This document shows, piece after piece, positions 6,394 to 12,651 of a stretch of DNA of 12,651 nucleotides. Source of the DNA: an uncultured Parabacteroides sp. (GTDB taxonomy: Bacteria; Bacteroidota; Bacteroidia; Bacteroidales; Tannerellaceae); contig USAD01000051.1 of assembly GCA_900552415.1 (NCBI GenBank), positions 1-12,651 of the forward strand. Reading direction: 5' to 3'. Position 1 is the first letter of the stretch; each line of letters opens with the position of its first letter. The notes below the pieces were generated by a model. The model searched no databases. It worked only from the letters and a program-made list of their open reading frames with translations, and was not told where the DNA came from. Position numbers and translations under genes: made by a program.

Positions 6394-6621
6394 TTACGGT
6401 TCCCCGAGATAATGGACCAATATACCGACCTGCTTAGGTGTAAAGATCTTGTCGTAAGGTTTATAGCCCGCCTCTTTCAATTCTTCGCCCAATCCGTTCA
6501 CACGCCGGATCAGGTTACGGAGGTTTGCCACGGCACTCTCGTCGTTCGCCGTGTCGGGGAAATAGAGTCGCGCCAGCTCCCGTTTGGAGTAGGGGCGGAT
6601 TCTGAAATGGAAATCGTTCAT
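6394..6621 (-). CDS. DUF4248-family small protein
   Basis: 75-residue basic protein beginning MNDFHFRIRPYSKRELARLYFP, with a mid helix (DESAVANLRNLIRRVNGLGEE) and ending FTPKQVGILVHYLGEP. The YSKxELAxLYFP start and the FTPKQVxxIxxxLG end are the hallmarks I associate with DUF4248, a Bacteroidales family found beside capsule loci. The helix order (SKRELARLY... and TPKQVGILV...) resembles a small winged or MerR-like DNA-binding fold, so a regulator is plausible but unproven. It stands at the head of the minus-strand island; its stop lies directly next to the tandem repeats, and a perfect -7 box lies about 64 bp upstream. Confidence 0.85.
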   Translation of the reverse strand: MNDFHFRIRPYSKRELARLYFPDTANDESAVANLRNLIRRVNGLGEELKEAGYKPYDKIFTPKQVGILVHYLGEP

Positions 6622-6665
6622 CTTTAATAATCAGTTTAATTCGTTATTTAATTCCTGTTTACTCA

Positions 6666-6741
6666 TGTTTTCCGGAAGACAACACAAAGGTAAACCGGGA
6701 GGGACAAGTCTATTTTAACCATCCGGTCTAACCGGAAAACA
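6666..6741. promoter_or_regulatory. Palindrome-rich divergent control region
   Basis: Between divergent DUF4248 and the 6756 gene, TGTTTTCCGG (6666-6675) and CCGGAAAACA (6732-6741) are perfect 10-bp inverted repeats 56 bp apart. Two local palindromes overlap them: TTCCGGAA (6670-6677) and TCCGGTCTAACCGGA (6722-6736). A third CCGG-type half site lies at about 6694-6699. The left palindrome sits at the DUF4248 transcription start and the right one 20 bp before the 6756 start codon, as expected for one repressor controlling both directions. Confidence 0.6.
6685..6692 (-). promoter_or_regulatory. -7 promoter box for DUF4248
   Basis: Read on the minus strand, TACCTTTG is an exact TAnnTTTG match. 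It would start transcription near 6678, inside the TTCCGGAA palindrome, about 57 nt before the DUF4248 ATG. A CTTG lies 13-16 bp upstream; a correctly spaced -33 box is not evident. Confidence 0.5.
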
Positions 6742-6755
6742 GGCCAAATCATCCG

Positions 6756-7460
6756 ATGAAAAATAGAAAAGAGATATCTGCGCCACTCGCCGTCTTGAGG
6801 CAATATTGTCAAGATGAGCATGAGGTGGAACATTATTGTAGGATATTGAGCGGTTGCGATACGGCTCAGGAGATTGCGAATAAAGTGGTGAAGCCTTTGC
6901 TTATCGCGCGACACGTAAAGGAAACCGACGCGAAAAGCGAGGTCTTCTATATGGCCCTGGCGAGGCTGGCGGATCCGGATGGTACGAGAATCAAACGGAA
7001 TACCTTGTATGATAATGTTCGTCGAGTGATCAAGGAGATAGATCGTGAGCGGAGAAGCGAGGAGATGCGCTATCAGGTGGGAAAATATAGTAACGGTTGC
7101 GACATCCGAATGCTCGTTCGTCCGGACGGTTTTGTGGAGGTAACCGCGCATTTGCAATTTGTCACGATGGATACCCGTTTGCTGGAGTCGCTTATGCCTG
7201 CGCTTGAATATCTTCAGGCCAATTTCAGGAAGGTTGTTGAGAAGCATTTTGATGCACGTGCGAATAATCCTGTTCCCGTCTACGATGTGGAATGTGAGCT
7301 GGAGGATATGCCTATATTAATAAGGTATATGCGAGATTTAACAGGCGATACGGACTTTAGGGTGACCTATTTCTCATCGGACACGGTTCAAGAGCGGATT
7401 TCGTTGGATGAGGCTCTTGAGGTGGCGACATCAGAGGCGGATGAGCGTGATGACAGATAA
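6756..7460 (+). CDS. Unrecognised protein, first gene of a two-gene module
   Basis: 234 residues from ATG 6756; no family recognised. The N-terminal half is helical and charged (LAVLRQYCQDEHEVEHYCRI, then DTAQEIANKVVKPLLIARH). A basic segment follows at about 85-105 (RIKRNTLYDNVRRVIKEIDR) that could contact DNA. The C-terminal half alternates predicted strands and one long helix (LLESLMPALEYLQANFRKVV), with a strongly acidic tail (EALEVATSEADERDD). There is no membrane segment or signal peptide, so it is probably cytoplasmic. Its stop overlaps the start of the metallopeptidase-like gene (ATG 7441 or 7450, TAA 7458-7460), so the two are translationally coupled. The upstream inverted repeats suggest autoregulation. 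A regulator or substrate of the peptidase is the simplest guess, and only a guess. Confidence 0.75.
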   Translation: MKNRKEISAPLAVLRQYCQDEHEVEHYCRILSGCDTAQEIANKVVKPLLIARHVKETDAKSEVFYMALARLADPDGTRIKRNTLYDNVRRVIKEIDRERRSEEMRYQVGKYSNGCDIRMLVRPDGFVEVTAHLQFVTMDTRLLESLMPALEYLQANFRKVVEKHFDARANNPVPVYDVECELEDMPILIRYMRDLTGDTDFRVTYFSSDTVQERISLDEALEVATSEADERDDR

Positions 7461-8505
7461 TAGAGAAATATACGAAAGTCTTGTAAACCGGTTCAATAAA
7501 GAGGCCGGAACCCATATCCGCCTGTCGGAAAGCGTTAAAAACGTTATTCTTCCCAAGGTGGACATTGAGGGCCAAACGATCCGGTTCAATGATCGGTTGG
7601 AAACCATGATGATGTTGTTTATTCTTTTTATGGCGAATAAACGTGTCGGAGCGCATGCCATACATCATTTTCTCTTATATCATCTGGCGATCCGGCGGAA
7701 TATGTATGGGAAGGCGGAGGAGTTGTTGTCCATGCTCGACAAGGAGGTTGAGAAGTTGGCTAAGGCTTTTAAAGGCAATGAGGCCTATAACTTCCTGGTT
7801 GTTTTGCAAGTGTCTATCGCTCTTGGTCATGAGATGAGCCACGTTTATTATGCCTTGCATCATGATTTGCGTGAGAATCATATAGAGGCGATGCGACAAC
7901 GGCTAATCAGCTATCGAGAACAGCTTAACACCGATAAACCCCTAGTTATAAAATTGCTTCATCTCATTTCCCGAAAAATGAAAAGATTCCAGGAGCGCTC
8001 TTTTGATGAGGCTATCGGAAATGAGAATCTCTTGGAAGAGTTGTGCTGTGACGAGGCGGCCTGGAAAATGGTGAAAAAATTGATAGAGAGCTTCGATTTT
8101 GACTCGGATTCCATGGCGTTGGCTTGTGCCCATGTGGGGCTTTCCCTCGCTTTCATGGAGGTAAAACGATCGCTCGAGAACATTTATATCAACCCGGGGC
8201 AAGAAATCCGTGAACGGGATTTGCGCTTTGATTCTTCCCGGCATCTCATGCAAAACTACATTGTTTGGGATTATATGGATGAGGTAAGTAAAGAAACATC
8301 ACGGCAATTCCAATCCTTGATAAACGACTTTGAACGCAAGGGACATACGGTTCTGATGCTAACCTTACGTGAGGAGGTGGAACACATCGGGTATATTCGG
8401 CTGATGGATCCGGAAAAATATTCATTCCAGGAGACGAAGCGTGTCAACGCGATTTATGAGGGGATTGATGCGAGGATCCGGAAGAGTGTGGTGGGGCTAT
8501 CCTGA
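7441..8505 (+). CDS. Putative zinc metallopeptidase (HEMSH...ExxxD), unknown family
   Basis: 354 residues from ATG 7441; the frame extends upstream to 7408 but this ATG overlaps the preceding gene naturally, and ATG 7450 is also possible. Residues 124-141 read VSIALGHEMSHVYYALHH, a full HExxH zinc motif (H130, E131, H134) in a helix. Seventy residues on, EELCCDEAAW provides the ExxxD pattern (E200, D204) that supplies the third ligand in gluzincins such as M48 and M56 peptidases. A hydrophobic patch at 55-64 (TMMMLFILFM) is too short and isolated to be a firm membrane helix, and no signal peptide is seen, unlike most M48/M56 members. Much of the rest is helical. No overall family is recognised. 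Coupled to the 6756 gene; the next gene lies 348 bp away beyond an inverted repeat. Confidence 0.75.
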   Translation: MSVMTDNREIYESLVNRFNKEAGTHIRLSESVKNVILPKVDIEGQTIRFNDRLETMMMLFILFMANKRVGAHAIHHFLLYHLAIRRNMYGKAEELLSMLDKEVEKLAKAFKGNEAYNFLVVLQVSIALGHEMSHVYYALHHDLRENHIEAMRQRLISYREQLNTDKPLVIKLLHLISRKMKRFQERSFDEAIGNENLLEELCCDEAAWKMVKKLIESFDFDSDSMALACAHVGLSLAFMEVKRSLENIYINPGQEIRERDLRFDSSRHLMQNYIVWDYMDEVSKETSRQFQSLINDFERKGHTVLMLTLREEVEHIGYIRLMDPEKYSFQETKRVNAIYEGIDARIRKSVVGLS

Positions 8506-8530
8506 GGAACAGGATGAATCTTTTTTGTTT

Positions 8531-8550
8531 CAGCGGATGCAAATCCGCTG
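8531..8550. repeat. REP-like palindrome after the metallopeptidase gene
   Basis: CAGCGGAT and ATCCGCTG form a perfect 8-bp stem around GCAA, 25 nt past the stop. The T-run lies before it rather than after, so it is a poor forward terminator. Its core (GGATgCAAATCC) recurs at 8603-8621 and 10434-10452, flanking the ATPase gene. Confidence 0.6.
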
Positions 8551-8602
8551 ATCGTTAACAGCTAAAATGGATTTATAATTCGTGTATTAAAAACGGTAAT
8601 GC

Positions 8603-8621
8603 TCCGGATTGCAAATCTGGA
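8603..8621 (+). repeat. Palindrome resembling a tRNA-Cys anticodon arm
   Basis: TCCGGA and TCTGGA pair (one G-U) around the 7-nt loop TTGCAAA, which is exactly an anticodon loop with GCA. Upstream, ACGGTAATGC resembles the tRNA-Cys D-arm end. There is no T arm (no GGTTCGA), no matching acceptor stem and no CCA, so this is not a functional tRNA. It could be a tRNA-derived remnant or another member of the GGATTTGCAATCC palindrome family. Confidence 0.45.
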
Positions 8622-8829
8622 CGGACAGGGAAGGCCACATCAAGAAATATGTTTGGAGATTTTTTGAGAAACCATGGAGGTATCCTCAGCGGTGTATCAA
8701 GAAAGCGGTAAAGCACGCTGATAACGGGGACGAGCGCAGATGAATACTGAGGAGTTTATGACAGGCAGATCTGGAGAGACAATCGGGTAATTAATCGGTC
8801 TCCTCATATAAATATTCTGGAAATAGGAT

Positions 8830-8837
8830 TATCTTTG
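8830..8837 (+). promoter_or_regulatory. -7 promoter box for the ATPase gene
   Basis: TATCTTTG is an exact TAnnTTTG match, 16 bp before the ATG at 8854, predicting a very short leader of about 10 nt. No TTTG lies at the -33 distance. It implies that the ATPase cassette is transcribed on its own and not only from the capsule promoter. Confidence 0.5.
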
Positions 8838-8853
8838 TGGAAAATACAAGATC

Positions 8854-10143
8854 ATGGCATCGGCAACGATAGAAATACAGATAGAACAATTAGGGCCTAT
8901 ACGGGATTCTAAAATTGTATTAAAGCCTTTTATGTTTTTTTCTGGCGAATCGGGTACTGGTAAGAGTTATACGGCATTATTAATCCATTATATCTATTGT
9001 CTGATATGTGATAACGCTCTTTCTGATTTCTTTAAGGAGCAAGGCGTGTCGTATAATCAGTTAATGGCTGAACATCCGGATGACGAAGAAGGGGTATTAT
9101 ATGAGTTCTCTCTGTCTCAATTAGAAGCTTGGTGTAGTAAAGCCGCAGTTTCTTATTTAGGTCAAATGCTGGGAAATCCTGCTCTAAAGGCCCAAATATC
9201 CATTCGGTTTAAAGGAGTACCGGACCATTATAAATATACGTTCAAAAAGGAAGTATTGAACTTGTCGGGCGATGTGATGGATTATTTCGACTTAATTCAG
9301 TTGAACAATGGACATTCGGTACGTGTTCCGCATCGTTCCGAAAAATGGGAAGCTATACCACTTTACCTGTTATTCCAAATATCAATGAAAACGATTTTTG
9401 GGATTAAGCAATCGAAGACCTTTTTGCTCCCTCCTTCCCGAGGAGCTTTAGTGGGTTTATCTGACACCACCCGTTGGGGAGTGATGGCTTCAATGGGAAT
9501 GTATGAAGAATTTCTTTCGGATTTCTCTGATCTGAAAGCAAAGAAAATAGACAATACAGACACCAGGCAGCAATACAAGGAACTAAGTGAAAAAATGCTG
9601 CAAGGAAATATTCAAATCCGGGATAATGACCTGTTTTATGAGCAGCCCAGCATGGAGGTCCCTATTCCAATTATGGCAGCCGCTTCTTCCGTAAAAGAGT
9701 TGACACCTTTTGCCTTAATGCTTCAAAAAGGTGTGGTAGCGGAGTATTCTATTTTGTTTGAGGAACCGGAATCGCATCTTCACCCGGAAATGCAAATCAA
9801 GGTCGCTGATCTGCTGGCCTATATTCTGAACGAAGGTGGGCGGATGCAAGTAACGACTCACAGCGATTATTTTCTGCGTAGGATCAATGACCTGATTCGT
9901 TTGAATTTGCTGAAGAATAAGATGGGAGAAGAAGAATATGTCGCTTTCTGCGAACAGCATGGATTTAATCCGGATATCACCATCTCACCGACAAAGGTGG
10001 GGGCTTACTATTTCCAACGACAAGGCTCTGTCGTGAAGATTCTCCCTCAATCTGTGGAAGAAGGCATTCCATTTGATACCTTTTCAGAAGTTTTAAAAAA
10101 CGAGGTTGCGACCAGTTCATTTCAGCCTTCTGCAAGCCTATAA
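8854..10143 (+). CDS. AAA/ABC-type ATPase (OLD/SMC-like, AAA_15/AAA_21 group)
   Basis: 429-residue cytoplasmic P-loop ATPase of the kind whose head resembles SMC, RecF and OLD proteins. Walker A is GESGTGKS (31-38). An ABC-like signature appears at SSVKELTPFAL (278-288), Walker B with its catalytic Glu at ILFEEPESHLHPE (300-312; the E304/E306 region), and the H-loop at TTHSDYF (334-340; His336). The insert between Walker A and the signature is helical and lacks a long coiled coil or a TOPRIM domain, so it is not a full OLD nuclease. Such stand-alone ATPases often pair with a small effector in phage-defence or toxin-like modules; that function is inference here. It has its own -7 box, lower G+C than wzc by eye, and palindromes on both sides. 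The last 38 bp overlap another ORF. Confidence 0.88.
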   Translation: MASATIEIQIEQLGPIRDSKIVLKPFMFFSGESGTGKSYTALLIHYIYCLICDNALSDFFKEQGVSYNQLMAEHPDDEEGVLYEFSLSQLEAWCSKAAVSYLGQMLGNPALKAQISIRFKGVPDHYKYTFKKEVLNLSGDVMDYFDLIQLNNGHSVRVPHRSEKWEAIPLYLLFQISMKTIFGIKQSKTFLLPPSRGALVGLSDTTRWGVMASMGMYEEFLSDFSDLKAKKIDNTDTRQQYKELSEKMLQGNIQIRDNDLFYEQPSMEVPIPIMAAASSVKELTPFALMLQKGVVAEYSILFEEPESHLHPEMQIKVADLLAYILNEGGRMQVTTHSDYFLRRINDLIRLNLLKNKMGEEEYVAFCEQHGFNPDITISPTKVGAYYFQRQGSVVKILPQSVEEGIPFDTFSEVLKNEVATSSFQPSASL

Positions 10144-10420
10144 GCAAGAGGCGTGGGAGATACGAGGTATTATTGCCTCTTTTACTCCAACAGACGAAGT
10201 GCTTTCTTTTATGAGTAAGACAAGGGAAACAAGTCCGGCAGAGCGGTTCTGTTATAATTTAAACAGAGATTCCGTCTATCAGATGCCAAAAGATAATTGT
10301 TTGTGCTATTATAATCCATTATGTATGAATGGAATAACCATTCATTATATACCGATACAGAATAAATCATCAGAGTTCACCGTTCAACTTGTGGATTTGT
10401 TTGAGAAGGAGCGGCATTAG
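10106..10420 (+). CDS. Small overlapping ORF of unknown function behind the ATPase
   Basis: A frame shifted +1 relative to the ATPase is open from 10097 to TAG 10420. The first possible start is TTG 10106 (104 residues); the first ATG is at 10211 (69 residues, MSKTRETSPAERF...). The upstream part (HFSLLQAYKQEAWEIRGIIASFTPTDE in outline) also looks protein-like, which favours the longer form. No family, signal or membrane segment is seen; the tail (FTVQLVDLFEKER) is a likely helix. It may be the effector partner of the ATPase, or its displaced C-terminus after an indel in the A6 run at 10095-10100. If the frames were joined there, the ATPase would be about 522 residues. Confidence 0.5.
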   Translation: MRPVHFSLLQAYKQEAWEIRGIIASFTPTDEVLSFMSKTRETSPAERFCYNLNRDSVYQMPKDNCLCYYNPLCMNGITIHYIPIQNKSSEFTVQLVDLFEKERH

Positions 10421-10433
10421 TCTTCCTAGTTTT

Positions 10434-10465
10434 ATCGGATTTGCAATCCGATGAACCTTTTTCCC
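10434..10465 (+). terminator. Terminator-like palindrome after the ATPase cassette
   Basis: ATCGGAT and ATCCGAT pair perfectly around TTGCA (10434-10452), followed after GAACC by five T residues (10458-10462). It lies 14 nt past the small ORF's stop and shares the GGATTTGCAATCC core with the two palindromes before the ATPase gene. Confidence 0.55.
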
Positions 10466-10495
10466 TTAAACTGGTTTATTAGTTTGGGAAAAAAG
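10457..10495. terminator. Long hairpin before the epimerase gene
   Basis: CTTTTTCCC (10457-10465) pairs with GGGAAAAAAG (10486-10495), and AAACT (10468-10472) with AGTTT (10481-10485), around an 8-nt loop with small bulges. Its left arm is the T-tract of the preceding palindrome, so the two structures compete. It may terminate cassette transcripts or act as a site that UpxY-modified polymerase must pass to reach the sugar genes. A near-match to the -7 box (TTAGTTTG, 10479-10486) lies inside its right arm. Confidence 0.5.
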
Positions 10496-10541
10496 ATTGA
10501 TTCGATCAAGCGAACGAATAAATATAAATAACAAAATATAT

Positions 10542-11585
10542 ATGCGTGTACTAGTCACCGGTGGAGCCGGGTTTATCGGTTCCAATTTGGTAAAAGCCCT
10601 TTACAAAAAATATCCCGAAGGACTTCAGGTGGTAGTGATCGACAATATGAACGATTACTATGATGTCCGTCTGAAAGAGGTCCGGGTAAAGGAATTGTCT
10701 GATTTCCCTGATTTTACCTTTGTCAAAGGAAGTATCGCCGATAAGGAGCTGATCAACCGGCTGTTCCGGCAATACCAGCCCCAGATTGTGGTGAATCTGG
10801 CGGCCCAAGCGGGCGTACGTTACAGCATTACCAATCCGGATGCCTATATCGAATCCAACTTGATTGGCTTTTATAACATCCTGGAGGCTTGCCGCCATTC
10901 GTATGAACAATACGAAGAGGGTGTTCAGCATTTGGTATATGCCTCTTCCAGCTCGGTCTATGGTTCCAATAAGAAAGTGCCCTATAGTACCGACGATAAG
11001 GTAGATAATCCGGTCTCTTTGTATGCCGCAACCAAGAAGAGCAACGAGCTGATGGCACATGCCTATAGCAAATTATATAACATTCCTTCTACCGGATTGC
11101 GTTTCTTTACGGTATACGGACCGGCCGGTCGTCCGGATATGGCCTATTTCGGTTTTACCAACAAACTGGTAAAAGGTGAAAAGATACAGATTTTCAATTA
11201 TGGGAATTGTAAGCGTGATTTCACCTATGTGGATGATATCGTGGAAGGCGTGATCCGGGTGATGGAAAAGGCACCGGCCCGTCAGATTGGCGAAGACGGT
11301 TTGCCCGTTCCGCCCTATGCGGTGTATAACATCGGAAATAACCAGCCGGAAAATCTGCTCGACTTTGTGGATATCCTGCAGCAGGAATTAATCCGGGCAG
11401 GTGTATTACCGGCCGATTATGATTTCGAAGCCCATAAGGAACTGGTCCCGATGCAACCGGGAGATGTCCCTGTGACCTATGCTGATACCTCTGCCTTAGA
11501 ACGGGATTTCGGCTTTAAGCCCAGTACTTCCCTGCGGGATGGATTACGAGCATTTGCCGAATGGTATGCCGCCTTTTATAAGTAA
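10542..11585 (+). CDS. UDP-glucuronate 4-epimerase (extended SDR)
   Basis: Interconverts UDP-glucuronate and UDP-galacturonate with tightly bound NAD+, feeding capsule synthesis in the cytoplasm. The 347-residue protein starts MRVLVTGGAGFIGSNLV, with the Rossmann motif TGGAGFIG at residues 6-13. It has NLAAQAGVRYSI (85-96), the catalytic SSSSVYG (135-141) and YAATK with Tyr161/Lys165. LRFFTVYGPAGRPDMA and RDFTYVDDIVEG are characteristic of the UDP-GlcA epimerases, as opposed to GalE. I prefer ATG 10542 because the Rossmann motif follows directly; the 15 upstream residues in frame from 10497 are low-complexity. UDP-glucose dehydrogenase follows after 18 nt, so its substrate is made by the next gene. 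Confidence 0.93.
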   Translation: MRVLVTGGAGFIGSNLVKALYKKYPEGLQVVVIDNMNDYYDVRLKEVRVKELSDFPDFTFVKGSIADKELINRLFRQYQPQIVVNLAAQAGVRYSITNPDAYIESNLIGFYNILEACRHSYEQYEEGVQHLVYASSSSVYGSNKKVPYSTDDKVDNPVSLYAATKKSNELMAHAYSKLYNIPSTGLRFFTVYGPAGRPDMAYFGFTNKLVKGEKIQIFNYGNCKRDFTYVDDIVEGVIRVMEKAPARQIGEDGLPVPPYAVYNIGNNQPENLLDFVDILQQELIRAGVLPADYDFEAHKELVPMQPGDVPVTYADTSALERDFGFKPSTSLRDGLRAFAEWYAAFYK

Positions 11586-11603
11586 ATCTATAAAAAACAA
11601 AAT

Positions 11604-12651
11604 ATGAAAATAGCAGTAGCAGGTACAGGCTATGTAGGTTTGAGTATAGCCACCTTGTTAGCCCAGCACAATCAGGTGATGGCCATTGATATTATCCCGG
11701 AAAAGGTGGATATGGTCAATCGCCGTCAATCACCGATTCAGGATGAATATATTGAAAAGTATTTTGCCGAGAAGGCATTGAATCTGAAAGCCACTTTGGA
11801 TGCCGAAGAAGCCTATCAGGGAGCTGATTTCGTGGTGATCGCCGCTCCTACCAATTACGATCCGCAGAAGAACTTCTTCGATACATCGGCTGTCGAGGCG
11901 GTAATCGATTTGGTTTTGCAGATCAACCCTGATGCGGTGATGGTTATTAAGAGTACCATTCCGGTCGGTTATTGCCGGAGCCTGTATGTGAAATACCAGA
12001 CTCGCTTTGCCACTGATCCGGCTTTGCAGGGCAAACATTTCAACCTGCTTTTCTCTCCGGAGTTCTTACGGGAAAGCAAGGCTTTGTATGACAACCTCTA
12101 TCCCAGCCGGATTATCGTAGGAATCCCAAAACTGCTGGCTAAGTTCGATGAAGAGAACAAAGCAATTCAGGCTATCGCCAATTTACCCCGTCTGGAAGAG
12201 GCTGCCCATACCTTTGCCGCTTTGTTGCAGCAGGGAGCTATCAAGGAAAACATCCCTACCCTGTTTATGGGCTTGAAAGAAGCCGAAGCCGTGAAGCTGT
12301 TTGCCAATACCTACCTGGCACTGCGCGTCAGCTATTTCAATGAGTTGGATACCTATGCCGAAGTGAAAGGTCTGGATGCGGCTGCTATTATCGAAGGTAT
12401 CGGATTGGACCCTCGTATCGGTAGCCATTACAACAACCCGAGTTTCGGTTATGGTGGGTATTGCCTGCCCAAAGACACCAAACAGTTGTTGGCCAATTAT
12501 CAGGATGTACCGCAGAACATGATGACGGCTATTGTGGAAAGTAACCGGACACGAAAAGACTTTATTGCCGATCGGGTATTGGAATTAGCCGGTCACTACG
12601 AAGCCAACAGTAGTTGGGACGCAGCCAAAGAAAAGCAAGTCATCGTAGGAG
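11604..12651 (+). CDS. ugd: UDP-glucose 6-dehydrogenase, C-terminus cut by window edge
   Basis: Oxidises UDP-glucose to UDP-glucuronate in two NAD+-dependent steps. 349 complete codons are visible, starting [21 protein letters not shown] with the dinucleotide motif GTGYVGL at residues 7-13. IKSTIPVGY and [15 protein letters not shown] follow, both family signatures. The central dimerisation helix contains [22 protein letters not shown]. The catalytic cysteine, Cys287, lies in [16 protein letters not shown]. The C-terminal UDP-binding domain runs off the window, so its end and true length are not seen. The product is the substrate of the epimerase directly upstream, and together they supply UDP-GlcA and UDP-GalA. 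Symbol by function; the capsule-locus copy may be one of several in the genome. Confidence 0.96.
   Translation, partial: MKIAVAGTGYVGLSIATLLAQHNQVMAIDIIPEKVDMVNRRQSPIQDEYIEKYFAEKALNLKATLDAEEAYQGADFVVIAAPTNYDPQKNFFDTSAVEAVIDLVLQINPDAVMVIKSTIPVGYCRSLYVKYQTRFATDPALQGKHFNLLFSPEFLRESKALYDNLYPSRIIVGIPKLLAKFDEENKAIQAIANLPRLEEAAHTFAALLQQGAIKENIPTLFMGLKEAEAVKLFANTYLALRVSYFNELDTYAEVKGLDAAAIIEGIGLDPRIGSHYNNPSFGYGGYCLPKDTKQLLANYQDVPQNMMTAIVESNRTRKDFIADRVLELAGHYEANSSWDAAKEKQVIVG

Larger units (their letters stand above)
8506..8853. other. Non-coding spacer with REP-like palindromes and a promoter
   Basis: 348 bases with no gene I can support. It holds two palindromes described separately (8531-8550 and 8603-8621), GAGAC/GTCTC arms near 8775-8801, and a -7 box at 8830. 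A start-less frame of about 47 codons from about 8601 ends at a TGA near 8740, and the opposite strand has only short frames. It may be the debris of an insertion or an untranslated RNA; the sequence does not decide this. Confidence 0.5.

Noticed and set aside
8560..8650. A complete tRNA-Cys gene
   Set aside because: Only the D-arm end and the anticodon arm resemble a tRNA; the T arm, acceptor pairing and 3' end are missing.
10095..10101. A_AAA_AAC as a proven programmed -1 frameshift site
   Set aside because: The heptamer is in phase, but the -1 extension (37 codons, ending at 10214) does not look like a protein domain and no clear stimulatory pseudoknot was found.

Overview
The window looks like a capsular-polysaccharide (CPS) locus of a Bacteroidales bacterium, most likely Parabacteroides-like. 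The grounds are a NusG-like UpxY regulator, a Bacteroidales-type Wzc, the conserved minus-strand set DUF4248 / HU-like / 'smalltalk' / T7-lysozyme-type amidase, and several TAnnTTTG -7 boxes typical of the Bacteroidota sigma factor. The genus is inferred from style and gene content, not from a search.

Layout. (1) 1-1329 (-): N-terminal 443 codons of a type IA topoisomerase III, cut by the window edge. (2) 1330-2515: promoter and long leader, UpxY, then 277 bp of structured non-coding DNA. (3) 2516-4906 (+): a wzc tyrosine-autokinase gene split by one in-frame TAG; the tail codes for a tyrosine-rich cluster. (4) 4907-6621 (-): an antisense island read DUF4248 -> HU-like protein -> smalltalk micro-protein -> amidase. 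It contains a small iteron-like repeat array and ends base-to-base against wzc. (5) 6756-8505 (+): a divergent, translationally coupled pair of unrecognised genes; the second carries HEMSH plus a downstream ExxxD, the hallmark of gluzincin zinc peptidases. (6) 8506-10495: an AAA/ABC-type ATPase gene and an overlapping small ORF, flanked by related GGATTTGCAATCC-type palindromes and with lower G+C by eye than wzc; it looks like an inserted cassette. (7) 10542-12651 (+): UDP-glucuronate 4-epimerase and UDP-glucose 6-dehydrogenase (cut by the edge), the start of the sugar-nucleotide part of the CPS operon.

How it fits together. UpxY probably lets RNA polymerase read through the long operon. Wzc would control polymer length and export, if it is functional. 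Ugd makes UDP-GlcA and the epimerase converts it to UDP-GalA for a uronic-acid-containing polymer. The stretch between wzc and the sugar genes is accessory. The best candidates for something undescribed are the 6756-8505 pair with its cryptic metallopeptidase and CCGG-palindrome control region, and the ATPase/overlapping-ORF cassette. Neither has a function I can name from sequence alone.
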